Source: an uncultured Pelagibacteraceae bacterium (GTDB lineage Bacteria; Pseudomonadota; Alphaproteobacteria; Pelagibacterales; Pelagibacteraceae). Taken from it: a stretch of 64,000 bases of DNA. The notes below the pieces were generated by a model. The model saw only the letters and a program-made list of their open reading frames with translations. It had not been told where the DNA came from and searched no databases. Shown here one piece after another: positions 1-8,515 of the stretch; the first letter of the stretch is position 1, and each line of letters starts with the position of its first letter. The position numbers and the translations under genes were made by a program. The stretch covers positions 1 to 64,000 of the forward strand of contig CACHEU010000001.1 of the NCBI GenBank assembly GCA_902578935.1, in the 5' to 3' direction.

Positions 1-282
1 TGCTTTTTGAGGATTATTTCCAGGTTTTGGCATAGGCATAATGTTAACCTCGCCAAGAATTCTAGAAACTCTTACCGTTGGTCTTGCTCCTTTGCTCAAC
101 CAATGTTTAACTCTTTCTGATTCTAATTTAATTCTCTCTTTTTTTTCTTTCGGCAAAAGAGGATTAAAAGATCCAAGCTTTTCTATAAATCTTCCATCTC
201 TTGGGAATCTACTGTCAGCAACAACAATTTTGTAAATGGGTCTCTTTTTTGCTCCACCCATTGATAGTCTTATTTTTAACAT
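1..282 (-). CDS. rpsP: 30S ribosomal protein S16 (partial)
   Basis: Structural protein of the small ribosomal subunit. The N-terminus reads MLKIRLSMGGAKKRPIYKIV, followed by ADSRFPRDGRFIEKLG, the classic S16 opening. 94 codons are visible and the frame is still open at the window edge, so the C-terminus is missing. The visible part already exceeds the roughly 80-residue core of many S16 proteins, so a C-terminal extension is expected. It follows ffh on the same strand with a 10-base gap, the usual alphaproteobacterial ffh-rpsP order (then rimM, trmD, rplS, which would lie outside the window). Confidence 0.95.
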   Translation of the reverse strand, partial: MLKIRLSMGGAKKRPIYKIVVADSRFPRDGRFIEKLGSFNPLLPKEKKERIKLESERVKHWLSKGARPTVRVSRILGEVNIMPMPKPGNNPQKA

Positions 283-292
283 TTTTGTCCTT

Positions 293-1642
293 TCATTTTA
301 AGTTATTTAATAGTTCATCAGGTATTTTGCCTTCTGGCATTTTTCCTTTTGACATCTTCTTCATCATCTTTGACATCATTTTAAATTGCTTTAGCAATCT
401 ATTAATTGTTTGTACATCTGTTCCTGATCCCAAAGATATTCTTTTTCTTCTAGAGCCACTGATAATATCAGGGCTCTCTCTTTCTTTTTTTGTCATAGAC
501 AAAATTATAGCCTCATTTGCTGACAAGAGTTTTTCATCCACGTTTGCATTTTTCATTTGTTCTTTTACTTTTCCTACTCCTGGCAAAAGTGAGAGAACGC
601 CTTCCATTCCTCCCATTTTTTTCATCTGTCTTATTTGCATTAGATAGTCCTCAAAGGTAAATGTACCCTTTTTAAGATTTTCTTCTGCTTCTTTAATTTT
701 TTCTTCATCAAGATCTTGTGATGCCTTTTCAACTAAAGAAACGATATCACCCATACCAAGAATTCTGTTGGCTAATCTATCTGGGTGAAATGTTTCAAAA
801 TCATCTATTTTCTCACCAACACCTATAAATTTTATTGGTTTTCCGGTTATCTGCTTCATGCTTAGGACTGCACCGCCTCGACCGTCTCCGTCAACTCTTG
901 TTAAAATAATGCTGGTTAATTCAACAGCCTTATCAAATTCTGACGCTAAGTTAACAGCAATTTGTCCTGTTAAAGAATCTGCGATCAATATTGTTTCAAC
1001 AGGTTTAACTTCTGCCTTAATATTTTTTATTTCGGTCATCATATTTAAATCAATTTGAGTCCGACCAGCTGTATCAAATATTATAATGTCCGAACCACTA
1101 AGATTTGCTGCATTATTTGCTCTCTTAGCAATATCTATTGGAAGTTGATCTTTAATGATTGGAAGAACATTTAAATTATTTTTTTCACATAAAACTTTCA
1201 ATTGTTCCTGTGCAGCAGGTCTATAAACATCCAAACTGGCTAGTAAAATTTTTTTCTTAAAATTTTTTTCTATATTTTTTGCAAGTTTTACAGATGTTGT
1301 GGTTTTTCCAGAACCTTGTAGACCAACCAATAATATAGATGCTGGGGGCACAGCCTTTAGATTTATTCCTTCGCTTTTTTCCCCTAATAGTTTTACTAAT
1401 TCATCATAAACAATTTTGACTAGCATTTGCCCAGGAGATGTAGATTTAATAATCTCTTGGCCAATAGCCTTTGGTTTAATATCTTCTATAAATTTTTTAA
1501 CTACAGGTAATGCTACATCGGCAGCCAAAAGTGCTTGCCTAATTTCTTTTAGACCAGTTTCCACCTGACCTTCATTAAGGGAAGGAGCTTTCTTTAATTT
1601 ATTAAATATACCTTCTAATTTACTTGTTAAATTTTCAAACAT
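293..1642 (-). CDS. ffh: Signal recognition particle protein Ffh (SRP54)
   Basis: GTPase of the signal recognition particle. It binds 4.5S RNA and signal sequences of nascent membrane proteins and docks with FtsY. The 449 residues are standard for the family: an N-terminal helical N domain (about 1-90), a G domain with P-loop GLQGSGKT at 107-114, FDTAGR and TRVDGDGRGG motifs, and a C-terminal M domain from about 300 rich in Met and Lys (QIRQMKKMGG, FKMMSKMMKKM). Its receptor gene ftsY lies 1 kb away on the other strand. The start is the only ATG before the N domain. The gene is transcribed toward rpsP. Confidence 0.97.
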   Translation of the reverse strand: MFENLTSKLEGIFNKLKKAPSLNEGQVETGLKEIRQALLAADVALPVVKKFIEDIKPKAIGQEIIKSTSPGQMLVKIVYDELVKLLGEKSEGINLKAVPPASILLVGLQGSGKTTTSVKLAKNIEKNFKKKILLASLDVYRPAAQEQLKVLCEKNNLNVLPIIKDQLPIDIAKRANNAANLSGSDIIIFDTAGRTQIDLNMMTEIKNIKAEVKPVETILIADSLTGQIAVNLASEFDKAVELTSIILTRVDGDGRGGAVLSMKQITGKPIKFIGVGEKIDDFETFHPDRLANRILGMGDIVSLVEKASQDLDEEKIKEAEENLKKGTFTFEDYLMQIRQMKKMGGMEGVLSLLPGVGKVKEQMKNANVDEKLLSANEAIILSMTKKERESPDIISGSRRKRISLGSGTDVQTINRLLKQFKMMSKMMKKMSKGKMPEGKIPDELLNNLK

Positions 1643-1662
1643 TTTTTATTCATCCAACACCA

Positions 1663-1742
1663 ATCGCACTAGTGGGCGAACCCTCGCTGACTAGTGTCGA
1701 TCCCTTTATTTCTAAAGGCACCGCAAAATCTACTATTTGCGG
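1663..1742. ncRNA. Unassigned structured element in the ffh-dapF gap
   Basis: The 138-base gap between divergent ffh and dapF holds three abutting hairpins. H1 (1663-1701) pairs ATCGCACTAG with CTAGTGTCGAT, leaving one bulged T, and has an inner GCGA/TCGC or GGG/CCC helix. H2 (1703-1718) pairs CCTTTA with TAAAGG around a 4-base loop. H3 (1721-1742) pairs CCGCAAA with TTTGCGG around an 8-base loop. The stems contain far more G and C than typical gaps here. The strand is undetermined: it could be a leader of dapF (+), a leader of ffh (-), or an independent RNA. I could not match it to 4.5S RNA, tmRNA, RNase P RNA or a riboswitch consensus I know. Confidence 0.45.
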
Positions 1743-1780
1743 AAGTGACGAGAAGCTACAATTAAGGGTTTTAAAAGTCA

Positions 1781-2617
1781 ATGAATAAAGATACTAATCA
1801 AAATATGGCACTTATAAACGCTTACAGAATGGATGGTCTTGGAAATAATTTTATAATTATTGACAGAAGGAAAAATGTTTTAGAAATAAGCAAAGACAAA
1901 ATAGTAAGTATAGCAAACAAAAAAATAGCTCCTTTTGATCAATTAATTACTTTAGAAAAGGAAGAAAAAAATACTTTTCCAATAAAAATTTATAATCCAG
2001 ATGGAATTGAAGCAACGGCATGTGGAAACGGTGCTAGATGTGTTGCGTATTTAATTTTTCAAGAAAACAAACAAAAAAATATTTCAATTAAAACAAAAGA
2101 AAGAGTTTTGGGTGCTGAAGTAGTTGACAAACAAAATATTAAAATAAATATGGGCAAACCAAAATTCGGCTGGGAAGAAGTACCATTGAGCGAAAGCATG
2201 GATACAAAACAGGTTAGTATTGACCTTTTAGAAAAAGAACATGTGAGTGGATTTTGTCTAAACGTTGGAAATCCTCATATTATTTTTTTTGTAGAAGATT
2301 GTTCTAAAATTGACATAAAAAAATTGGGACCAAAAATTGAAAATTACAGATTTTTTCCAGAAAGAATCAATGTAACCTTTGCTCAAGTTTTGGACAAAAA
2401 AAATATCAAAGTCAATGTTTGGGAAAGAGGAGCTGGTCAAACAAAAGCGTGTGGTACTGCCGCCTGTGCTGTTACAGTTGCTGCTTCAATAAAAGGTTTG
2501 GCAGATAAAAGTTTACAGATTCATTTTAAAGAAGGTAATCTTCAAATTGACTACAAAGAAGAAATATTTATGGCCGGACCTGTTTCTGAAGTTAAAAAGA
2601 TCAACCTAGATATCTAA
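1781..2617 (+). CDS. dapF: Diaminopimelate epimerase
   Basis: Converts LL- to meso-diaminopimelate, the last step before lysine and the peptidoglycan cross-linking residue. 278 residues with both catalytic cysteines of this racemase family: Cys81 in CGNGARC and Cys224 in GAGQTKACGTAACA. The family opening is seen as MDGLGNNFIIID at about 17-28. ATG 1781 gives eight extra residues; an in-frame ATG at 1805 would start nearer the usual family N-terminus, and neither has a clear Shine-Dalgarno. The stop codon overlaps the ftsY start by one base (TAATG), so the two genes are translationally coupled. Confidence 0.95.
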   Translation: MNKDTNQNMALINAYRMDGLGNNFIIIDRRKNVLEISKDKIVSIANKKIAPFDQLITLEKEEKNTFPIKIYNPDGIEATACGNGARCVAYLIFQENKQKNISIKTKERVLGAEVVDKQNIKINMGKPKFGWEEVPLSESMDTKQVSIDLLEKEHVSGFCLNVGNPHIIFFVEDCSKIDIKKLGPKIENYRFFPERINVTFAQVLDKKNIKVNVWERGAGQTKACGTAACAVTVAASIKGLADKSLQIHFKEGNLQIDYKEEIFMAGPVSEVKKINLDI

Positions 2618-3492
2618 TGAAGTTCTTTGAAAATTTTAAGTTTAGTAATTTATTTAGTAAAAAAAAGATAGATGAAGATTTACTAAATAAATTTGAAGAG
2701 CTTCTTATTGAGTCTGACGTTGGTACACAAATAGCTTCAGATCTAAAAGATGAATTTAAAAAAGAAAAGATAGGAAAAGAAATTAAAGACGAAAAAGAAA
2801 TATTTGATTTTCTTGGGGAACAAATATCTAAAATACTTAGCCCTTATGAAAAAAAACTTGATAACCTGTATAAGAACTCACCTTCTATCATAGTTGTTGC
2901 AGGAGTAAACGGTGTAGGAAAAACAACAACAATAGGTAAGTTAGGAAAATTATTTAAAAATAAAGGAAAAAAAATAGTCTTTGGTGCTGCTGATACTTTT
3001 AGAGCAGCTGCTATTGACCAACTAGAACTTTGGTCCAAGAAAATTGGTGCTGATTTTGTAAAGTCAGACCTAGGAACTGATCCAGCATCTGTTGGATACA
3101 AAACTGCAAAATTTGCCGAGGAAAACAAATCAGATTTAGCTTTTATCGATACTGCAGGAAGATTACAAAATAAAAAAAATCTTATGGAAGAATATAAAAA
3201 AATATTTAATGTTTTGAAAAAAATAAATCCAGAATATCCTCATGAAACAATTTTGGTTTTAGACGCAACAACAGGCCAAAACGCCTTAAATCAAGTTGAA
3301 GAATTTAAAAAAATTTCTAATTTAACTGGTTTAATAATTACTAAATTAGATACTTCGGCCAAAGGGGGTATATTGTTGGCTATATGCAAAAAGTATGGTT
3401 TGCCTATAATGGCAGTTGGTATGGGAGAAAAAGAAAGTGATTTACATTCTTTTAATTCAAACCAATTTGCTAAAATGTTAGTTAAAAATTAA
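2617..3492 (+). CDS. ftsY: Signal recognition particle receptor FtsY
   Basis: Membrane-docking GTPase that receives the Ffh-ribosome complex. 291 residues: NG domain only, with P-loop GVNGVGKT at 96-103, the ADTFRAAA motif, DTAGR at 178-182, and TKLDTSAKGG then GMGEKESDL near the C-terminus. The long acidic A domain of enteric FtsY is absent; only a short lysine/phenylalanine-rich amphipathic N-terminus remains, enough for membrane contact in other minimal FtsYs. Many alphaproteobacteria have an mtaB-type methylthiotransferase gene between dapF and ftsY; here they are directly fused in an overlap. Confidence 0.96.
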   Translation: MKFFENFKFSNLFSKKKIDEDLLNKFEELLIESDVGTQIASDLKDEFKKEKIGKEIKDEKEIFDFLGEQISKILSPYEKKLDNLYKNSPSIIVVAGVNGVGKTTTIGKLGKLFKNKGKKIVFGAADTFRAAAIDQLELWSKKIGADFVKSDLGTDPASVGYKTAKFAEENKSDLAFIDTAGRLQNKKNLMEEYKKIFNVLKKINPEYPHETILVLDATTGQNALNQVEEFKKISNLTGLIITKLDTSAKGGILLAICKKYGLPIMAVGMGEKESDLHSFNSNQFAKMLVKN

Positions 3493-3494
3493 AA

Positions 3495-3965
3495 ATGAAA
3501 ATACCAAAAAATATAGAGCCAATTGCATCGGGAATATCAGCGGCATTAGTTATAGGAGTTCTTGCATTTTTAACTTTAAAAACATCTGCTGGGGTATGGC
3601 TAATGTTTTCTTTTGGAGCGACTGTTTTTATAGTTTTTGTCCTTTATAATTTAGAAACAGCACAGCCAAAAAATATTTTTTTTGGGCATTTAGTTTCTGT
3701 TCTGGTTGGAATTATTTTTAATGAAACAATTGGATTTTCTTTTTACTCACTAGGTTTATCAGTTGGTGTTGCTGTGGCATTAATGGTTTATCTTAAAGTA
3801 ATGCATCCACCTGCTGCTTCTAATCCTCTGGTAGTTCTATTCACTGATGTATCTTTTGATTTTGTTTTGTCTCCAGTTATTACTGGCACGATTGTAATAA
3901 TTTTGATGTCTGTTTTTTTAAATAAAATTATTTTAAAACGAAATTACCCAACAAAGTGGTTTTAA
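3495..3965 (+). CDS. HPP family membrane protein
   Basis: 156-residue integral membrane protein with four or five hydrophobic segments and the motif MHPPAASNPL at 103-112, which names the HPP family (some plant and cyanobacterial members are linked to nitrite transport). It begins two bases after ftsY, so it is probably co-transcribed, although no functional link to protein targeting is evident. It lacks the CBS domains found in longer HPP proteins. Substrate and role are unknown. Confidence 0.85.
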   Translation: MKIPKNIEPIASGISAALVIGVLAFLTLKTSAGVWLMFSFGATVFIVFVLYNLETAQPKNIFFGHLVSVLVGIIFNETIGFSFYSLGLSVGVAVALMVYLKVMHPPAASNPLVVLFTDVSFDFVLSPVITGTIVIILMSVFLNKIILKRNYPTKWF

Positions 3966-3967
3966 AA

Positions 3968-4759
3968 TTAAATAGATTTAAAAAAATTACTTAAAGTTTC
4001 TAAAAGATCTTTATTATAATCCATCATATGATCATCGTTATCTGGAAAATAAGAAAATTTTGGTGTATTGGCTTTTTGAAAAACTTGTTTACCCATATGA
4101 AAGGGAACTATTTTATCTTTTTTTCCATGCATTACTAAAATAGGAATATTTACATTTTTTAATTTTTTTACAGTTTCGTATTTATCTTTTAATAAAAGAG
4201 AGACTGGTAAGTAGGGATAGTAAAATTTTCCTGCATCCACCATTGAGGTAAATGGTGATTCTAAAATAATTCCGGCAAATTCTTTATTTTGGGCAACTTC
4301 AATTGAAACTCCAGTTCCTAAAGACTCTCCATAAATTATAATTTGACCTTCCTTAATCTTCTGTTTTGTTAACCAATTCAATGTACTTCGAGCATCTTCG
4401 TACAGACCTATCTCGGTAGGCTTACCATTATTTCCGCTAAACCCCCTGTAAGCAACAATTAAAAAGTTAATATCAAAATCCTTGATCAGATTAAGTTTAT
4501 AAATTCTATTTCTTAAATCACCTGCATTTCCGTGAAAAAAAACTAAGGTTTTTTTGTTATTAAGGTCCTTTGTATGAAACCATCCTTTCAAACTATTTCC
4601 GTTGGATACTGGTATAAAAACCTCTTTATAAGAAAAGTTTGCTTTATCAGTAGAATAATTATTTTCAAATGGATGGTATAGAAGATTTCTTTGATAGAAA
4701 AATACAAAAACAACTACAAGCAAGTAACATAAAATTATTATTACTGAAGCTGTAAACAT
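3968..4759 (-). CDS. Alpha/beta hydrolase, BEM46/ABHD13-like
   Basis: Serine hydrolase anchored by one N-terminal membrane helix (about residues 3-25). Using ATG 4759 (263 residues), the catalytic triad is Ser146 in YGESLG, Asp215 in HGKKDKIVP and His244 in DDHMMDY, with the oxyanion motif FFHGNAG at 75-81. This arrangement is typical of BEM46/YfhR-type hydrolases, whose natural substrates are poorly known. A longer frame could begin with GTG at 4789 but would overlap the upstream EamA gene by 26 bases; ATG 4759 leaves a four-base gap and is preferred. It converges with the HPP gene, two bases apart. Confidence 0.88.
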   Translation of the reverse strand: MFTASVIIILCYLLVVVFVFFYQRNLLYHPFENNYSTDKANFSYKEVFIPVSNGNSLKGWFHTKDLNNKKTLVFFHGNAGDLRNRIYKLNLIKDFDINFLIVAYRGFSGNNGKPTEIGLYEDARSTLNWLTKQKIKEGQIIIYGESLGTGVSIEVAQNKEFAGIILESPFTSMVDAGKFYYPYLPVSLLLKDKYETVKKLKNVNIPILVMHGKKDKIVPFHMGKQVFQKANTPKFSYFPDNDDHMMDYNKDLLETLSNFFKSI

Positions 4760-4763
4760 AAAT

Positions 4764-5666
4764 TTAATTTTTTTTTGCAAGATAAACACCAGTAAAAACT
4801 AAAAAGGCTCCTATTAAATGGAAATATTCTAAAGTTTCACCAAAAAATACTAAACCATAAAAAGCACCATATACAGTAAATAAATATAGCGTAAAACCAG
4901 TTATTGATGCACCCAAATATCTTTGTACTTTAGCATAAAGAGTGAAAGCTATTATTGCTGGAGATACCGCTGCAAAAATTACCCAAAAAAGAAAATTTAA
5001 ATCAAAAGTAGTACTTTGACTTTGAAACTCTTCAAATAAATAAAACGGAAATAATGAAATTGAACCAAACATTGCAATTAGGACAAACCTTGTAATTAAA
5101 TCAAATTTTGATTTCCAATTAAGTAAATATACAGAATATAATGCCCAGCTTATTGCGGCCCCTAACATCCAAATATCTCCAACAGTAAAATCTAAATTTG
5201 ATAAGATCGAAACATTTCCTTTGAAAATAATAGAAAAAACTCCAAACAAACAAAGTATCAAGCCAAGAATTTGGATCAATTTTATTTTTTCTTTGTAAAT
5301 TAAACTTGATAATAAAATTATAAATATTGGAGAAGATGTATATATTACAGCCATATTTACAACTGTTGTTGTTTGACCGGCTACAAAAGGAAATGCCCCG
5401 CATATTCCGCAGCCTGTTAAGCCAAGAAAAAAGAGTTTTAAAAATTCATCTCTAAAAATCTTAATTTTTTTTAATATTGGTTTATAAAAAAAAGGAATTA
5501 ATAGAATAAATACTGTTGTCCATCTCCAAAAAGCCAAAGATACAGGAGGAACAAATTCTACCCCTCCTCTTGCGACAATTAAATTGCTTGCCATAAATAC
5601 TGGCTGCAAAAATAGTAAAAAATATGGAAAAATTAAATTTTTATTTTTTTTCGAAGAAGGCTTCAT
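4764..5666 (-). CDS. EamA/RhaT-family (DMT) transporter
   Basis: 300-residue polytopic membrane protein with about ten hydrophobic helices in two EamA repeats, as expected for the drug/metabolite transporter superfamily. The first repeat contains GGVEFVPPVSLAFWRW and the second carries GDIWMLGAAISWALYSVYL, both typical EamA positions. The C-terminus ends in Lys-Lys-Asn. Family members export amino acids, metabolites or nucleotide sugars; nothing visible fixes the substrate. The start overlaps the preceding small membrane gene by 26 bases and the 3' neighbour is the hydrolase, so a three-gene run is likely. Confidence 0.88.
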   Translation of the reverse strand: MKPSSKKNKNLIFPYFLLFLQPVFMASNLIVARGGVEFVPPVSLAFWRWTTVFILLIPFFYKPILKKIKIFRDEFLKLFFLGLTGCGICGAFPFVAGQTTTVVNMAVIYTSSPIFIILLSSLIYKEKIKLIQILGLILCLFGVFSIIFKGNVSILSNLDFTVGDIWMLGAAISWALYSVYLLNWKSKFDLITRFVLIAMFGSISLFPFYLFEEFQSQSTTFDLNFLFWVIFAAVSPAIIAFTLYAKVQRYLGASITGFTLYLFTVYGAFYGLVFFGETLEYFHLIGAFLVFTGVYLAKKN

Positions 5667-5817
5667 AAAGCATCATACAAATTACTAAGCCCATAAGAAT
5701 ATAAACTGGAAGAACATCTTTAAAACCAATCATCATTGATCTGGTTAAAGTTGTAGCTAATCCAATTAAGAAAGCTACAGCTAAACCACATCCTATTATT
5801 GTTGTTATTTTATTCAT
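5641..5817 (-). CDS. Small two-helix membrane protein, unknown
   Basis: 58 residues from ATG 5817 (MNKITTIIGCGLAVAFLIGL), with two hydrophobic helices joined by a short loop containing TLTRSMMIGFKD, and a charged EAFFEKK tail. It overlaps the amidase stop by 8 bases and the EamA start by 26 bases. The tight packing on the same strand and the clean membrane topology suggest a real gene, but I recognise no family. An upstream start at 5853 would run deep into the amidase gene and is unlikely. Confidence 0.6.
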   Translation of the reverse strand: MNKITTIIGCGLAVAFLIGLATTLTRSMMIGFKDVLPVYILMGLVICMMLYEAFFEKK

Positions 5818-7144
5818 TGTCTTTGCAGTTCTTTTCCAACCAATTAGCAACACCTAAAAATCTTAGATCATCAAGTTTATTTCCAACTAGTTGAACACCT
5901 AATGGTAGGTTATTTTCTCCGGTAAGTAAAGGTAACGAAATAGATGGTAGGCCCATATAAGTCCATGCTGTGCAGAACTCTGGGCTACCTGTAAATTTTA
6001 ATCCTTTATCAGCAACACCAGTGGAAGCAGGTGTTATTACACCATGATAATCTTCAAAAACCTCGCTGTAAGATCTGTAACTTTGCTCCATAAAATCTTT
6101 TGCTTCTGTATATTGGCCTGCGGAATATTTGTATCCACGTTCAATGGCTTCAACAAGTTTTTTTCCAAGCTTATTTTTAGAATCTTTGTAAAATTTTTGA
6201 AAACTATTCGCCATGTCAGTTTCATGAATTACTTGCTGGTGTTTATGTATATCTTTAAAATAAGAAGGTTCGTCAAAAACCTCTATGTGTTTTTTTAGTT
6301 TCTTTATCAAAAATTGAAAAGCTTTTTGAGATTCTTTATCTATATTTTTCCAATTTGTAGTTTTATAAAATATAAATTTAGGATCGAAATGGGGTCCTTT
6401 TCTGCACTCTTCTAACATTTTATCTGCAGAATAATGAACTGTATCTTTATCATACAAATCTTTTTTGATCAGACATTTAGCGAGAAGAGCAACATCTTCA
6501 ACTTTTTTTCCAAATACACCAACATGATCCAACTTTGAAGATTGCTTCAAAACTCCATTTCTTGATATTAAACCAAAAGAAGGTTTGTACCCAACAACTC
6601 CACAATAAGAAGCCGGCCTAATTATTGAACCTTTTGTCTGAGTTCCAACCGACAAAGGAGTCATGTGTGCTGCAACAGCTGCTGCTGAGCCACTTGATGA
6701 TCCTCCTGGTGTTCTAGTTTTATCATGAGGATTGGTAGTTTTTCCTGGATCAAAATATGCAAGTTCTGTTGTAACTGTCTTTCCCATAATTATTGCCCCA
6801 GAAATTTTTAAAAGATTAACTACTTCAGCATCTGCGCTTTCAGACATTCCTTTTCTTAAAATTGTTCCACATTCTGTTGGCATATCTTCAGTTCCAATAA
6901 TATCTTTTATTCCAATTGGTAAACCGTGAAGTGGTCCCAATGGTTTGCCAGATTTTCTGTATTCATCTTTTTCTTCAGCTTTCTCTAATAAAAGTTTTTT
7001 ATCTAAAAAGGCCCAAGCTTTTACATCCTTTTCAAATTTATCTACCCTTTTAAGATATTCCTTACAGACATCTACACAAGAAACTTCGCCGCTTTTTAGT
7101 TTTTCAACTAGCTCAACAGCTGAAATTGAAAGAATTTTGCTCAT
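5810..7144 (-). CDS. Amidase (amidase-signature family)
   Basis: 444-residue amidase-signature hydrolase. Catalytic elements: Lys80 in GLPIGIKD, the cis-Ser in the GGSSSGSAAAVAA block at 147-159, and the probable nucleophile Ser173 in TQTKGSIIRPASYCG. It hydrolyses a C-N amide bond; the substrate is not readable. It is probably not tRNA amidotransferase subunit A, because gatB and gatC are absent nearby and the signature reads TQTKGS rather than the GatA-type TGGS. It lies 9 bases downstream of dctM on the same strand, hinting that it may act on a compound brought in by that transporter, for example releasing a hydroxy acid from its amide. Confidence 0.88.
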   Translation of the reverse strand: MSKILSISAVELVEKLKSGEVSCVDVCKEYLKRVDKFEKDVKAWAFLDKKLLLEKAEEKDEYRKSGKPLGPLHGLPIGIKDIIGTEDMPTECGTILRKGMSESADAEVVNLLKISGAIIMGKTVTTELAYFDPGKTTNPHDKTRTPGGSSSGSAAAVAAHMTPLSVGTQTKGSIIRPASYCGVVGYKPSFGLISRNGVLKQSSKLDHVGVFGKKVEDVALLAKCLIKKDLYDKDTVHYSADKMLEECRKGPHFDPKFIFYKTTNWKNIDKESQKAFQFLIKKLKKHIEVFDEPSYFKDIHKHQQVIHETDMANSFQKFYKDSKNKLGKKLVEAIERGYKYSAGQYTEAKDFMEQSYRSYSEVFEDYHGVITPASTGVADKGLKFTGSPEFCTAWTYMGLPSISLPLLTGENNLPLGVQLVGNKLDDLRFLGVANWLEKNCKDNE

Positions 7145-7153
7145 TTTTTACTA

Positions 7154-8515
7154 TTAGTTAGCAAATAGTGCTTCTGGCAACCAAAGTGCTATTCCAGGGA
7201 ACGTATACATTAAAAACATTGCAAAAATAACAATTAATAAAAATGGCATAATGCCTTTGAAGATATCAAGCAATTCTACATTTTTACTTTGCACACCTTT
7301 TAAATAATAAGCGGACATGGCCATCGGTGGTGTTAAAAATGAAGTTTGTAAGTTTAGTGCAATTAACATTGCAAAGAAATACGGATTAACTCCAAAAAAC
7401 TCAACTAATGGTAAGAATATTGGCACAAATATAATTAAAATTTCAGTCCACTCAAGAGGCCAGCCCAACAAGAAAATAATTATTTGAGTAATAACTAAAA
7501 ATTGCCAAGGCTGTAAATCCATAGACTTAAAAAAATGTTCAAATACTTCATGGCCGCCTAAGTAAGAAAAGACCGACGCAAATGTCCATGATCCTACAAA
7601 AAGCCACATGATCATCGCAGTAGTTTTTGCAGTTAAAAATACTGATTCTTTAAAATTTTTCCATTTTAAAGTTTTATAAAAAACAGATAACACAATGGAT
7701 CCAAATGCTCCAACTGCAGCAGCCTCTGCTGGTGTGGCCAAACCTGCTAAGATTGTTCCGAGTACAAGAATAATCAAAGAGAATAATGGAAGAAATGAAA
7801 CCATTACTTCACGAATAATTACTGATCTTGGAGGTATATCTTCCTCTTTAGGTTTTGGTGCCAATTCTGGTTTAAAGTAAGCTAAAACTATTACATAAAT
7901 AATATAAAGTCCTGCTAGCATTAATCCTGGAAATATAGCAGCAGCAAATAATCTTAGTGGCGACAGCTGAGCTATAACGGCATAAACAATTAACATAATG
8001 CTTGGTGGAATTAAAATACCAAGACATCCACCAGAACATATTACTCCTGATGCAAATTTTTTATCGTACCCAGCTCTAATCATCGCTGGCCAGGCTAATA
8101 ATCCCATCAAAGTTACTACGGCACCAATTATACCTGTTGCTGTTGAAAATAATGCACAAGTTACTAAAGCAGCAACTGCCATTGAAGCAGGTAATTTGTG
8201 TGAAGCAAGCCTAATTGCAAAAAATAAACGCGAAACTATACCAGCACGTTCAACTAAGTAGCCCATAAATAAAAATAATGGCACTGCCGTTAACACATTA
8301 TTATCCATTATTGTATAAGTATTAGAAACTAACAGTGTAAAAATTCTATTATCAAACAGATGCTCCATCTGTGAAGGATCGTAATAAGCGTAGTATCCAA
8401 AACCCACTCCCATTGCCAACAATGTAAATGCAATTGGAAATCCTAGTAGAACAGCAAAAAGAAAAACTCCCATCATCATTATTGCTATTTCGGGATTTGT
8501 TAAACTAAATAACAT
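7154..8515 (-). CDS. dctM: TRAP transporter large permease DctM
   Basis: Large membrane subunit of a tripartite ATP-independent periplasmic transporter, driven by a cation gradient. 453 residues with about twelve hydrophobic segments, including the DctM signatures PLFLFMGYLVERAGIVSRLF and GGCLGILIPPSIMLIVYAV, and ATPAEAAAVGAFGSIVLS. It overlaps the dctQ stop by 11 bases, so translation of the two permease subunits is coupled. The substrate follows DctP; the neighbourhood points to a 2-hydroxy or keto acid. Confidence 0.95.
   Translation of the reverse strand: MLFSLTNPEIAIMMMGVFLFAVLLGFPIAFTLLAMGVGFGYYAYYDPSQMEHLFDNRIFTLLVSNTYTIMDNNVLTAVPLFLFMGYLVERAGIVSRLFFAIRLASHKLPASMAVAALVTCALFSTATGIIGAVVTLMGLLAWPAMIRAGYDKKFASGVICSGGCLGILIPPSIMLIVYAVIAQLSPLRLFAAAIFPGLMLAGLYIIYVIVLAYFKPELAPKPKEEDIPPRSVIIREVMVSFLPLFSLIILVLGTILAGLATPAEAAAVGAFGSIVLSVFYKTLKWKNFKESVFLTAKTTAMIMWLFVGSWTFASVFSYLGGHEVFEHFFKSMDLQPWQFLVITQIIIFLLGWPLEWTEILIIFVPIFLPLVEFFGVNPYFFAMLIALNLQTSFLTPPMAMSAYYLKGVQSKNVELLDIFKGIMPFLLIVIFAMFLMYTFPGIALWLPEALFAN

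Noticed and set aside
201-647. Plus-strand open frame opposite ffh
   Set aside because: Antisense to a highly conserved gene, with low-complexity hydrophobic sequence and no family features. The same reasoning applies to the frames at 30540-30992, 13293-13628 and 61104-61535.
1721-1760. CGGAAG near the ffh gene as the tetraloop of 4.5S (SRP) RNA
   Set aside because: The flanking bases do not form the conserved domain IV helix and the internal loop sequences are absent; the CGG instead closes a different hairpin.
2844-3128. Minus-strand frame inside ftsY
   Set aside because: Antisense shadow of the conserved GTPase domain.
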